The notes below the pieces were generated by a model. It saw only the letters and a list, made by a program, of their open reading frames with translations. It had not been told where the DNA came from and did no database searches. 64,000 bases of DNA from Rhizobacter sp. Root1221 (GTDB lineage: Bacteria; Pseudomonadota; Gammaproteobacteria; Burkholderiales; Burkholderiaceae_C): contig NZ_LMDI01000076.1 of NCBI RefSeq assembly GCF_001425785.1, forward strand, positions 156,391-220,390. The letters run 5' to 3'. Made by a program: the position numbers and the translations under genes. Below are positions 55,408-63,384 of this stretch, piece by piece; position 1 is the first letter of the stretch, and each line of letters begins with the position of its first letter.

Positions 55408-55872
55408 TCACGCCGCCACCCCACGCGCCTTGCGCTCGGCCAGCAGTTCCCCGAGCAGCCAGCGCCGGCGTACCGAGTACACGGCCAGCCCGATGCTCGC
55501 GGCGGCCAGCGACAGCACCACCCCGGCGAATGCGCCGCTGAACACCGTCAGCGCCTGCGCCCCCTGCCCCGTGGCGACGTGCTGCAGCGCCGGCCCGAGC
55601 GGGATCATCGTGGCGATCAGCCCGAGCATGGGGCTCAGCCGGCTCAGCAGCCGCACCGGCTCGATCTGGCGCAGCACCTGCAGTTCCAGTTCCTCGAGCG
55701 ACACACCCTCCGCGACCGCCAGCGCGCGAAACCCCGGGTGACGGGCGCGCTGCACGGCCTCCATCAGCGTGCGCCCGCCGGACCACAGCGCGTACACGAA
55801 CGCCAGCGCCACCAGCACCAGCACCGGCCACAACAGGGCCTGGGCCACCTGGGCAAAACCTGCTTCGATCAT
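55408..55872 (-). CDS. MotA/TolQ/ExbB-type proton channel protein
   Basis: 154 residues with three membrane helices (about 12-31, 82-105 and 110-130). The TolQ/ExbB core is visible: LLSRLSPMLGLIATMIPLGPALQ followed by FSGAFAGVVLSLAAASIGLAVY, carrying the small-residue and Thr/Ser positions that line the proton path. A cytoplasmic loop lies between helices 1 and 2. Its start overlaps the cobB stop by four bases. With the DUF2149 protein it should form a proton-driven motor like ExbBD. The adjacent cobN-like protein is the likely client, or BtuB transport could be, but no TonB is encoded here. Confidence 0.88.
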   Translation of the reverse strand: MIEAGFAQVAQALLWPVLVLVALAFVYALWSGGRTLMEAVQRARHPGFRALAVAEGVSLEELELQVLRQIEPVRLLSRLSPMLGLIATMIPLGPALQHVATGQGAQALTVFSGAFAGVVLSLAAASIGLAVYSVRRRWLLGELLAERKARGVAA

Positions 55873-57149
55873 CGGAACCACGCCGCCACGGCGCCCGGGT
55901 TGGAGGGGAAATAGGTGTGCACGTAACTCGCCGTCAGGCGCCCGCGGCGGTACACCGCCTCGGCCGTGCCGCGCCCGCTGGGCGAGGTGGCGCGGGCCAG
56001 GGGTTCGAGCGGCGTGGTGAGCGTGGAGTAGTGGAACGTGTGCCCGCGCACGCGGCCCTCGGGCAGGTCCACGGCCTGCAGCCCGATCGCCGCAAGGCGC
56101 CGCTGCATCACGGCTTCGCCGGGCAACACGCCGGCCATCGTGTGGCGGGTGCCGTCGGTGCCCACCAGCGTGTCGAGCAGGTACAGCAACCCGCCGCACT
56201 CGGCCAGCAGCGGCTTGCCCGCGGCATCGTGCGCGCGCAGCGCGCCGGCCATGCCCCGGGCGGCCGACAGCGCCGGGGCGTGCAGTTCGGGGTAGCCGCC
56301 GGGCAACCACACCGCATCGCACGGCGGCAGCGCGGTGTCGTGCAACGGCGAGAACCACGCGATGCGTGCGCCCATCGCCTCCAGGCACCGCACGTTGGCG
56401 GGGTACACGAACGACAACGCGGTGTCGCGTGCGATGGCCACGGTGACCCCGTCGAGCAGCCGCTCCACGGCCTCGGCAGGCGCAGCGTCGAACACCACCT
56501 CGGGAGCCTCGAAGGCCGGCACCACCGCCTGGGCCCACGCATCGGCCCAGCGGTCGAGCCGGGCGTCCACGTCGGGCAGTTCCATGGCCTGCACGAGGCC
56601 GAGGTGCCGTTCCGGCATCGACAGCGCGGTGTCGCGGCCCAGCGCGGCCACGAGCGGCAGGTGCGGTGGCAGGGCCTCGCCCACCATCCGCGCATGCCCG
56701 GGGCTGCCCACGCGGTTGGCCACCACGCCGGCGAACGTCAGCCCGGGCTGGTAGGTGGCGAGCCCGTGTGCGAGGGCGCCGAAGGTCTGTGCCATCGCCC
56801 CCGCGTCGATCACGGCGAGCACCGGCAGGCCGAACGTTCGGGCCAGGTCGGCGCTGCTCGGGTCCCCGTCGTAGAGGCCCATGACCCCCTCGACAAGGAC
56901 CAGGTCCGCGCCATGCGCTGCTTCCGCCAGGAGACCGCGGCAGTGGTCCACGCCACCCATGAACAGGTCGAGCTGGAACACCGGGTGGCCGCTGGCGCGT
57001 TCGAGCAGCATCGGGTCGAGGAAGTCGGGGCCGGTCTTGAACACACGCACCCGCTGGCCGAGCCGCGTGTGGTGGCGGGCGATCGCCGCGGTGACGCTCG
57101 TCTTGCCCTGGCCCGAGGCGGGCGCGCTGATCATCAGGGCGCGGGTCAC
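55869..57149 (-). CDS. cobB: Cobyrinate a,c-diamide synthase
   Basis: 426 residues from GTG 57149, which overlaps the btuD stop as GTGA. The ATP-binding domain has ISAPASGQGKTSVTAAIARHH, FKTGPDFLDPMLLE and VLVEGVMGLYDGD. The glutaminase domain has the Cys nucleophile in LLAECGGLLYLLD and a C-terminal His in YVHTYFPSNP. The enzyme (CobB/CbiA) amidates carboxylates a and c of cobyrinate or hydrogenobyrinate. It lies between the uptake ABC genes and the ExbB-like gene. Confidence 0.95.
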   Translation of the reverse strand: MTRALMISAPASGQGKTSVTAAIARHHTRLGQRVRVFKTGPDFLDPMLLERASGHPVFQLDLFMGGVDHCRGLLAEAAHGADLVLVEGVMGLYDGDPSSADLARTFGLPVLAVIDAGAMAQTFGALAHGLATYQPGLTFAGVVANRVGSPGHARMVGEALPPHLPLVAALGRDTALSMPERHLGLVQAMELPDVDARLDRWADAWAQAVVPAFEAPEVVFDAAPAEAVERLLDGVTVAIARDTALSFVYPANVRCLEAMGARIAWFSPLHDTALPPCDAVWLPGGYPELHAPALSAARGMAGALRAHDAAGKPLLAECGGLLYLLDTLVGTDGTRHTMAGVLPGEAVMQRRLAAIGLQAVDLPEGRVRGHTFHYSTLTTPLEPLARATSPSGRGTAEAVYRRGRLTASYVHTYFPSNPGAVAAWFR

Positions 57150-57913
57150 AGCTGGGGCACCGCCATCCACGACGTGCCGGCCCGTTCGATGCGGATGGCC
57201 CCGCCGAACACCTGCACCATCCGGGCATGCAGCGCCGGGTCGTCGCGCGACCCTTCGGCACACACGCGGCCGCCGGCCATCACCACGATGCGATCGGCCA
57301 GCAGCGCCAGCGGCAGGTCGTGCAACACGCTGACCACCGTGCGTCCTTCGGCGCCGAGGCGCTGCAGCAGCCGCACGAGGGCCACCTGGTGCGGCGGGTC
57401 GAGGTGGGTGGTGGGTTCGTCGAGCAGCAGCACCGGCGCATCCACGGCGAGCGCCCGCGCCAGCAGCACCCGCTGGCGCTCCCCGCCCGACAGCTCGTGC
57501 AGGCGGCGGTCGGCCCAGCTTTCGCATTCGGTCATGGCCATGGCCCGGCGCACGGCGGCCTCGTCGGCGGGCCCCGGCGACGCAAAAAGCCCGAGGTGCG
57601 GCACACGGCCCAGCATCACGATGTCGCGTGCGGTGAGTTCGCCGCTCGCCTCGCCCTGCTGCGCGAGCCACGCCACGCGCCGCGCGCGTTCGGCCAGGCG
57701 CCAGGCCGACAGCACCTTGCCTTCGAGCGTGACCGTGCCCCGTTCGGCAGGCTGCAGCCCCACGAGCACCCGCAGCAGCGTGGACTTGCCCGCGCCGTTC
57801 GGCCCCACGATGGCCGTCCAGCCGGGCGACAGCGCCACCGACACCCCGTGCAGCACGGGGCGGCCACCGCGAACGACATCCACCCCGGCTGCGGACAACA
57901 GGCCGGCCGTCAT
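57146..57913 (-). CDS. btuD: Cobalamin/cobinamide ABC transporter ATPase
   Basis: 255 residues from ATG 57913, which overlaps the btuC stop by four bases. Walker A is VGPNGAGKSTLLR, the signature is LSGGERQRVLLARAL, Walker B is VLLLDEPTTHLD and the H-loop is VLHDLPLALLAD. The FecE/BtuD/HmuV subfamily couples with BtuC-type permeases. Context in a riboswitch-controlled operon with btuF, btuC and btuB makes corrinoid the substrate. All ATPase motifs are intact. Confidence 0.95.
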   Translation of the reverse strand: MTAGLLSAAGVDVVRGGRPVLHGVSVALSPGWTAIVGPNGAGKSTLLRVLVGLQPAERGTVTLEGKVLSAWRLAERARRVAWLAQQGEASGELTARDIVMLGRVPHLGLFASPGPADEAAVRRAMAMTECESWADRRLHELSGGERQRVLLARALAVDAPVLLLDEPTTHLDPPHQVALVRLLQRLGAEGRTVVSVLHDLPLALLADRIVVMAGGRVCAEGSRDDPALHARMVQVFGGAIRIERAGTSWMAVPQL

Positions 57914-58929
57914 GCGAACCGCCTCCGGTGCAGCAGCCACAGCAGGTAGCAGCCCCCGAGCACGGCGGTGAGCACGCCCACCGGCAGCTCCTGCGGCGCC
58001 ACGAGCGACCGCGCCAGCACGTCGGCCCCGAGCAGCAGCGCGCCGCCCATGCCGGCGCTGGCCAGCAGCAGGTACCCGTGGGCAGACGGTGCGAAGCGCC
58101 GCACGAGGTGCGGCGCCACGAGCCCGACGAACGCCACGAGCCCCGCCTGCGACACGGCCAGGCCGGTGGCCAGCGCCAGCGCCACGATCAGCACGACCCG
58201 CACGCGGGTGAGCGACAGCCCGAGGCTGATGGCGCTTTCCTCACCGAGCGTGAGCGCATCGAGCGCCCGCGCGAGCCGCCACGACACGGGGCCCGCCACG
58301 ACGAGGCCGGCCAGCAGCACCCAGCAGCTGTCCCAGCCGAGGAACCCGGTGGACCCGACGAGGAAGGCCTGCTTGCCACGCAAGGCGTCGGGTGCCAGCG
58401 TGGTGACCATGTCGCTGGCGGCGCCCAGCACCACCCCGACGATCACGCCGGCCAGCAGCAGCCGCACGGTCTGCTGCGCCCCGCGCGCCAGCGCCACCGT
58501 GAGCGACACCCCCCCGAGCGCCCCGAGGAAGGCCGCGCCCACGAGCCCCAGGCGCGACACCGCATCGGCGGTGGCCAGCCCGATGGCGTGGCCGGTCAAG
58601 GCACTGCCCCCCAGCACCAGCACGACACCGAGCGACGCCCCCGACGCGGACCCGAGCAGGTACGGATCGGCCAGCGGGTTGCGAAAGAGCCCCTGCGCGA
58701 TGGCCCCGGCCAGGCCGAACAGCGCGCCGGTGAGCCACGCCCCGAGCGTGCGGGGGGCGCGGATCTGGCCCACGATCAGTGGCCCGTCGGGCGACCACGC
58801 CAGCTGCCACGCGGCGGCCGGCGACCAGCCGTCGCTGCCCGCAGCCAGCCCGGCCGCGGCCAGCACGGCGGCCAGCAGCACGAGCGTGACGGCGAGAAGC
58901 CGGCGGCGGCGCTGTTCGACGTCGGCCAT
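57910..58929 (-). CDS. btuC: Cobalamin/cobinamide ABC transporter permease
   Basis: 339 residues with about ten membrane helices, FecCD family. Motifs are IRAPRTLGAWLTGALFGLAG, QGLFRNPLADPYLLGSASGA, and the coupling region GLVAFVGLVAPHLVRRF. A homodimer pairs with two BtuD and one BtuF to import corrinoids across the inner membrane. The ATG overlaps the btuF stop by one base and the stop overlaps btuD by four, so the subunits are coupled. Confidence 0.95.
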   Translation of the reverse strand: MADVEQRRRRLLAVTLVLLAAVLAAAGLAAGSDGWSPAAAWQLAWSPDGPLIVGQIRAPRTLGAWLTGALFGLAGAIAQGLFRNPLADPYLLGSASGASLGVVLVLGGSALTGHAIGLATADAVSRLGLVGAAFLGALGGVSLTVALARGAQQTVRLLLAGVIVGVVLGAASDMVTTLAPDALRGKQAFLVGSTGFLGWDSCWVLLAGLVVAGPVSWRLARALDALTLGEESAISLGLSLTRVRVVLIVALALATGLAVSQAGLVAFVGLVAPHLVRRFAPSAHGYLLLASAGMGGALLLGADVLARSLVAPQELPVGVLTAVLGGCYLLWLLHRRRFA

Positions 58930-59804
58930 CAGCGCCGTGCCTTGTCGAGCCCGGCGAGGCAGTGGGCGAGGATCAGCGCCGCCTCGCCCATGCGCGGCCC
59001 CGGGCGGATCAGGAATTCATACTGGTCGGCCGGGAAGCTGCACCAGCGGCGCTGCTGCACCGACTTCAGCGTGCCCCAGCCCGGGCGCGACGGCATGGCT
59101 TCCACGTTGCGCGCCGAGGCCATCAGGATGTCGGGCTGCGCGCGCACCACGAACTCGGGGTTGAGTTTCGGGAACGGCCCGAATTCGGGCCCCACGATGT
59201 TGCCCATGCCCAGGCGGGTGAGCGTTTCGCCGATGAACGACGAGCGGCCGGCCGCGTACGACGAGCCGTCCACCTCGAAATAGACCCGCTGCCCGCGCAC
59301 GCCGGCGGGCACGCCTTCGGCAGCGGTCTTGATGTCACGTTCGATCGCCGCCCACGCCACCACGGCGCGGTCCGGCGTGCCCAGCACCTTGGCGAGGGTC
59401 TCCAGGCCGCGTTGCACCTCGGCATGGTTGTTGGAGTCGATCACGAGCACCTTGAGGCCGAGCTGCTCGAGGCGGTCGATGATGCGGGCCGACGGTGCCA
59501 CGATCACCAGGTCGGGCTTCAGCGCCACGATGCGTTCCACCTGGGCATCCTCCAGCCCGCCGAGTTTCGGCAGCGCGAGCACCTCGGCCGGCACGTTCGA
59601 GAACCGGTCGGTGCCGACGAGGCGCGCGCAGCCCCCGAGCGCGCACACCCCTTCCGTGAGCGACGGCATCAGCGTGACGATGCGCTGCGGCGGCGCCGGC
59701 AACGTGAGCGTGCGGCCGCGGTGGTCGGGCACGGTGACCGGCGCGGCCAGGGCCCACGCGGGCAAGGCGCCGAGCAACGCGGCAACGAGGAATCGGCGGA
59801 TCAT
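58929..59804 (-). CDS. btuF: Periplasmic cobalamin-binding protein
   Basis: 291 residues from ATG 59804. The signal peptide is RRFLVAALLGALPAWALA, cleaved near APVTV. The mature class III binding protein has DHRGRTLTLPAPPQRIVTLMPSLTEGVCALG, LPKLGGLEDAQVERIVALKPDLVIV and VYFEVDGSSYAAG. BtuF captures corrinoids released by BtuB and docks on BtuC. The start overlaps the cobU stop by four bases (the upstream frame to 59870 is rejected for that reason). Confidence 0.94.
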   Translation of the reverse strand: MIRRFLVAALLGALPAWALAAPVTVPDHRGRTLTLPAPPQRIVTLMPSLTEGVCALGGCARLVGTDRFSNVPAEVLALPKLGGLEDAQVERIVALKPDLVIVAPSARIIDRLEQLGLKVLVIDSNNHAEVQRGLETLAKVLGTPDRAVVAWAAIERDIKTAAEGVPAGVRGQRVYFEVDGSSYAAGRSSFIGETLTRLGMGNIVGPEFGPFPKLNPEFVVRAQPDILMASARNVEAMPSRPGWGTLKSVQQRRWCSFPADQYEFLIRPGPRMGEAALILAHCLAGLDKARR

Positions 59805-60379
59805 GGGTTCCCGGACTTTCGTTTCACGGCCACCGGCAGGCCGGCCACCATCAGCGTCACTTCGCCGCATGCGGCCGCCACGAGCTGGTGCAGGCGGCCG
59901 AGTTCATCGACGAACCGCCGGGCCTCGCGCGTGAGCGGCGACAGGCCGAGGCCGATTTCGTTCGAGACCAGCACCACCGGGCCCGGCGCCGACGCCAGTG
60001 CGGCCGCCACATCGTCGAACAGCGCAGGCAACCCGGCCGAGTCCACGGCCGGGCCGTGCAGCGGCATCAACAGGTTCGTCAACCACAGGGTCAGGCAATC
60101 GACCACCACGAGCCGGTGCGCCTGGCTGTGGGCGCGCAGCGCCCCGGCCAAGTCGCGCGGCTCTTCCACCGTGCCGAGGCCGGGCACCCGCTCGGCCCGG
60201 TCGCGCCGGTGAATCGCGATGCGGTCGGCCATCTCGGCGTCGCCCGCAAAGGCCGTGGCGATGAGCACGGCCTCGCGGCCGGGCGTGGCGAGCCACGCGG
60301 CCGCGAGGCCCTCGGCGCGCCGCGACTTGCCGCTGCGCTGCCCGCCGAGGAGGAAGTGGTGGTCGTTGGCTGGGTTCAT
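59801..60379 (-). CDS. cobU: Adenosylcobinamide kinase / adenosylcobinamide-phosphate guanylyltransferase
   Basis: 192 residues. The P-loop is LLGGQRSGKSRRAEGLA, followed by ATAFAGDAEMADRIAIHRRDR with the guanylylated His, VVVDCLTLWLTNLL and VSNEIGLGLSP. CobU/CobP phosphorylates adenosylcobinamide and then adds GMP from GTP, giving the substrate of CobS. It lies five bases from the btuB stop, and all catalytic segments are present. Confidence 0.96.
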   Translation of the reverse strand: MNPANDHHFLLGGQRSGKSRRAEGLAAAWLATPGREAVLIATAFAGDAEMADRIAIHRRDRAERVPGLGTVEEPRDLAGALRAHSQAHRLVVVDCLTLWLTNLLMPLHGPAVDSAGLPALFDDVAAALASAPGPVVLVSNEIGLGLSPLTREARRFVDELGRLHQLVAAACGEVTLMVAGLPVAVKRKSGNP

Positions 60380-60383
60380 GGTC

Positions 60384-62222
60384 TCAGATTTTCGGCGACC
60401 AGCGCACGCCCACGAACACCGTCATCGGGCTCGTCACGTACGTGTTGGCCAACTGGTACTTCTTGTCGAAGAAGTTGTCCACGCGGGCCAGCAGGCGCCA
60501 GTCCGAGCTGAGCTTGTGCTGCAGGTCGAGGTTCACGATCGAGTAGCCGCCGAGCACCGTCGTGTTCGCCACGTTGTCATACCGCTTGTCGGACACCTGC
60601 CATTGCGCGCCCACCGTGGTGTCGCCCAGGTCCTTGTCGATGTTGAACGAGGCAAAGCGCGGGGCGCGCCGGGCGAGGCGCCGTTCGACACCTTCGTTCA
60701 TCGACTTCGCCGACAGGAAATCGATGGAGCCGGCGATGCGCAACCCGTCGGCGGTGTAGGCGCTCGTGAGCGTCACGCCCTTGAGCGTGGCGTCTCCGGC
60801 ATTGCTGTAACAGCCGAACTCGCTGGAGCACGGCCCCGGTTCACCGAAGACGATCAGGTCGGTGATGCGGTTGCGGTACACCGTGGCACTCGACTCGAAC
60901 GCACCCGCGCGGTGGTGCAGCGCGAGTTCTAGGTTGCTGCGCGAGCGCTCGGCCTTCAGGCCGGAATTGCCGAACTCCGCGGAAAACTGTTGGTACACCG
61001 TGGGCGCGCGGAACCCGTTGCTGAGCGTCGATTGCACGCGCCAGCCTTCGGCCACGTCGACCCCGGCCCCGATGGAACCGGTGTTCGCGCTGCCGAACGC
61101 ATCGTTGCGGTCATGCCGCCCGTTCACCTGGAACGCGAGACCATCCTGGCGCCAGCCCCATCCGAGCGCGACGGCATCCTGGGTGCGGGTGTTCACTGCA
61201 TTGGCCACGTCCGTGTTGACGAGGTGGTCCTCGCGCCGCTCCAGCGTGGCATTCACCGTGTGCTTGCCGAGCCGAACGTCGTTCTGCCACGTGCTGGTGC
61301 GCACGCGGGTGTCGGTGGTGTACACATTCGGGCGGGTCGCGTAGTGGTCCTTCGCCTGGCCGAAGCTGAGGGTGCTTCTCCATTCCGGCAGCCACTGCGC
61401 CGCCCACAGCGCGCTCACCGATTCGAGGTCGTGCAGGGCGTGGTCATCGGCTGCGGTGACGGGGGCCGGGTCGTATTGGCCGTCGACGTGGCTGCGCAGC
61501 GCCGAGACCTCCAGACGCTGGCCGTCCGTCACATCCACCCCAAGGCGTCCGCTGCCGCCGTTGCTGCGGTAACCGTCGCGGTCGGGGTTGCCCGTGGTCC
61601 TCGTGCTGAAGCCCGTGCTCTGCTCGGACAGGCCCGACAGCGCGAAGTCGACGCGCCCGTACTTGCCGGACACGCTGGCGTCGGACTTGACCGTGCCGTA
61701 GTCACCGCCCCCGAGGCCCACGTCGAACTGCGTGCCGGGCTCGCCACGGCGCGTGAAGATCTGGATCACGCCGCCGATGGCGTCGGAGCCGTACACGGCG
61801 CTGGCCGGGCCACGCAGCACTTCGATGCGCTCGATCTGGCTCAGCGGGATGGCCTCCCAGTTCACGCCGCCGGTGGTCTGGGTGTCTACACGCACACCAT
61901 CGATCAGCACGGCCGTGAAACGGGTGTCGCCGCCGCGGATGTACACCGACGTGGCGCCAGCCGGCCCACCGCTGCGTGCCATCTGAACGCCCGGCACGCG
62001 GCGCAACAGGTCGGCCACGGCACCGCCCTGGTGGCGTTCGATGACGCTGCGGTCTATCACGGTCACGTCGGCGATCACCTCCCGCAACGGCACAGCGGAC
62101 CGCGTGGCCGTGACCACCACGGGTTCCAGGCGCGGGGCCTCGGTTTGGGCGAACGCGGCACCACCCGCCAGCACGAGGACGGGCGAACACAGGCGCGCGT
62201 TGCGCCACATCGGATTTTTCAT
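60384..62222 (-). CDS. btuB: TonB-dependent outer-membrane cobalamin receptor
   Basis: 612 residues. A signal peptide ends near GAAFAQ; the TonB box region is LEPVVVTATR. The plug domain follows (ADLLRRVPGVQMARSGG, IRGGDTRFTAVLIDGVR, GPASAVYGSDAIGGVIQIFT), then a 22-strand barrel ending in VRWSPKI. BtuB imports corrinoids using TonB energy, though TonB is not encoded here. It is the first gene after the cobalamin riboswitch. The bases before ATG 62222 (CTCCTTCC) are pyrimidine-rich and give no Shine-Dalgarno match, which is unusual. Confidence 0.95.
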   Translation of the reverse strand: MKNPMWRNARLCSPVLVLAGGAAFAQTEAPRLEPVVVTATRSAVPLREVIADVTVIDRSVIERHQGGAVADLLRRVPGVQMARSGGPAGATSVYIRGGDTRFTAVLIDGVRVDTQTTGGVNWEAIPLSQIERIEVLRGPASAVYGSDAIGGVIQIFTRRGEPGTQFDVGLGGGDYGTVKSDASVSGKYGRVDFALSGLSEQSTGFSTRTTGNPDRDGYRSNGGSGRLGVDVTDGQRLEVSALRSHVDGQYDPAPVTAADDHALHDLESVSALWAAQWLPEWRSTLSFGQAKDHYATRPNVYTTDTRVRTSTWQNDVRLGKHTVNATLERREDHLVNTDVANAVNTRTQDAVALGWGWRQDGLAFQVNGRHDRNDAFGSANTGSIGAGVDVAEGWRVQSTLSNGFRAPTVYQQFSAEFGNSGLKAERSRSNLELALHHRAGAFESSATVYRNRITDLIVFGEPGPCSSEFGCYSNAGDATLKGVTLTSAYTADGLRIAGSIDFLSAKSMNEGVERRLARRAPRFASFNIDKDLGDTTVGAQWQVSDKRYDNVANTTVLGGYSIVNLDLQHKLSSDWRLLARVDNFFDKKYQLANTYVTSPMTVFVGVRWSPKI

Positions 62223-62278
62223 GGAAGGAGACTGCAGACAAGTTCCAGGCCCCTGCTTCCCCGCAAGGGTCTGTCATC

Positions 62279-62298
62279 GGGGTGTGCGTGCACACCCC
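62279..62298 (-). promoter_or_regulatory. Hairpin between riboswitch and btuB
   Basis: A perfect eight-base-pair stem with a four-base loop (GGGGTGTG and CACACCCC) lies directly after the riboswitch aptamer, 57 bases before the btuB start. No run of T follows, so it is not a simple intrinsic terminator. It may be part of the expression platform, or cooperate with Rho. Confidence 0.5.
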
Positions 62299-62304
62299 AC
62301 CTCG

Positions 62305-62511
62305 TTGGCCGGTATCCGGGCTGGCGGACCGACCCGTGCGACCTTCCCAGGAGAACCTCCCAGTGGTGTATGCACACGAGTTGACATGGGGTGAACCACA
62401 TCGTCCGCTGACCGTTGCGGGGGCAGCGCAGGCGGGACACCGGTCCGATGGACTGGTTTCCTCTGCTTCCCGTTTAACTGCACCGGCGTGAGGACCGGCA
62501 CGAGCACCAAC
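62305..62511 (-). promoter_or_regulatory. Cobalamin (AdoCbl) riboswitch
   Basis: Read on the minus strand, the classical elements appear in order: GTTAAACGGGAAGCAG, GCGCTGCCCCCGCAACGGT, CCACTGGGAGG, CTGGGAAGGTCGC and the B12 box AGCCCGGATACCGGCC (62322-62307). The 5' arm begins with GGTGCTCGTGCCGGTCCTCACG. Its position upstream of btuB and the whole uptake/salvage gene series means that binding of adenosylcobalamin should lower expression of the operon. Confidence 0.96.
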
Positions 62512-62589
62512 AGGCGGGATTGTAAGTGGGCCGGACCTGCACCCTACAATGGGCGCCAGACCGTCGTCACCTGAGAGCCCACGCTTGCC

Positions 62590-62802
62590 ATGTCGAAGAC
62601 CCAAGAACTCGCTGAACGGGTGGAGCGCCTGCTGCTGCGACATGAAGAACTCAAGCGCACGCACGACCTCCTCGCGCAGCAGCTGACCACCGTCACGCAG
62701 GAGCGCGACAACCTGCGCTCGCGCCTGAACGCCGCGCGCGGCCGCATCGACGCGCTGCTGCACCGCCTGCCCACCGACGCACCCGCCGGGGAAGACCAAT
62801 GA
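62590..62802 (+). CDS. Small coiled-coil cell-division protein (TIGR02449/ZapB-like)
   Basis: 70 residues, almost entirely a coiled coil (LAERVERLLLRHEELKRTH, LTTVTQERDNLRSRLNAARGR). This short protein is regularly encoded directly before zapA in betaproteobacteria and resembles ZapB-type FtsZ-ring stabilisers. Its stop overlaps the zapA start (ATGA). It is divergent from the B12 operon, with the riboswitch region between. The functional assignment rests mostly on context. Confidence 0.8.
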   Translation: MSKTQELAERVERLLLRHEELKRTHDLLAQQLTTVTQERDNLRSRLNAARGRIDALLHRLPTDAPAGEDQ

Positions 62803-63107
62803 AGCAGATCGAAGTCACCATCATGGGGCAGAGCTACATCCTCGGCTGCCCCGAAGGCGGCGAGACGTCGCTGCTCGAGGCGGTGGCCAACGTGGACCGC
62901 GAAATGAGCGCCATCCGCGACGCGGGCCGCGTGAAGGCGCGCGAACGCATCGCCGTGCTCGCGGCGCTGAACCTGGCGTACGCGCTGGCCGAACGGCCGT
63001 TGGCGCCGCCGCCGGGCGCCGCGCCGGCATCGGCCGACGATGGCCACATCGACGCGCTCATCCGCCGCGTGGACCAGGCCCTGGGCGCCGATGGCCAGTT
63101 GCTGTGA
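62799..63107 (+). CDS. zapA: Cell division protein ZapA
   Basis: 102 residues. The start QIEVTIMGQSYILGCPEG and the helix LLEAVANVDREMSAIRDAG, then RIAVLAALNLAYALAE, match ZapA, which bundles FtsZ filaments at midcell. The C-terminal helix is the tetramerisation coiled coil. It overlaps the upstream coiled-coil gene by four bases and is followed by the 6S RNA gene, the order commonly found in proteobacteria. Confidence 0.95.
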   Translation: MKQIEVTIMGQSYILGCPEGGETSLLEAVANVDREMSAIRDAGRVKARERIAVLAALNLAYALAERPLAPPPGAAPASADDGHIDALIRRVDQALGADGQLL

Positions 63108-63178
63108 ACGATGCCGCAATGGGACCCGGAATACCCGGGGCTTCCAATGCGGCGGGCGCGTGCCGCGTAGAATGAATT

Positions 63179-63358
63179 CGTCCGCTGCATTCGCGTGAGT
63201 TTTATATTTCCTTGAACCGATGCTCGTATGAGCAAGGGCTTGGAACATCGCCTGGTTGGTGCGATCGTCTCGCGTCAGATGAACCCGAAACCAGGCTGAC
63301 CTCGCCCACCTGAACTGCCTGGGTTCAGGAATGCGGCTCACGGTTTGCGGCGGACACC
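63179..63358 (+). ncRNA. ssrS: 6S RNA
   Basis: Located directly after zapA, the standard place for ssrS. A TAGAAT -10 box is at 63168-63173, about seven bases before the predicted 5' end. The closing stem pairs GTCCGCTGC (63180-63188) with GCGGCGGAC (63347-63355), with one G-U pair. The 3' half contains the conserved CACCTGAACTGCCTGGGTTCAGG hairpin region (as two parts, CACCTGAAC and GGGTTCAGG) and ATGCGGC before the closing stem, as in E. coli 6S RNA. It folds into an open-promoter mimic that binds sigma-70 RNA polymerase. Ends are approximate. Confidence 0.82.
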
Positions 63359-63384
63359 CTCATCCTCCGTGTCCTGTCCCGCGC

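Noticed and set aside
62223..62304. Rho-independent terminator as riboswitch expression platform
   Set aside because: The strong hairpin at 62279-62298 is not followed by a T-run.
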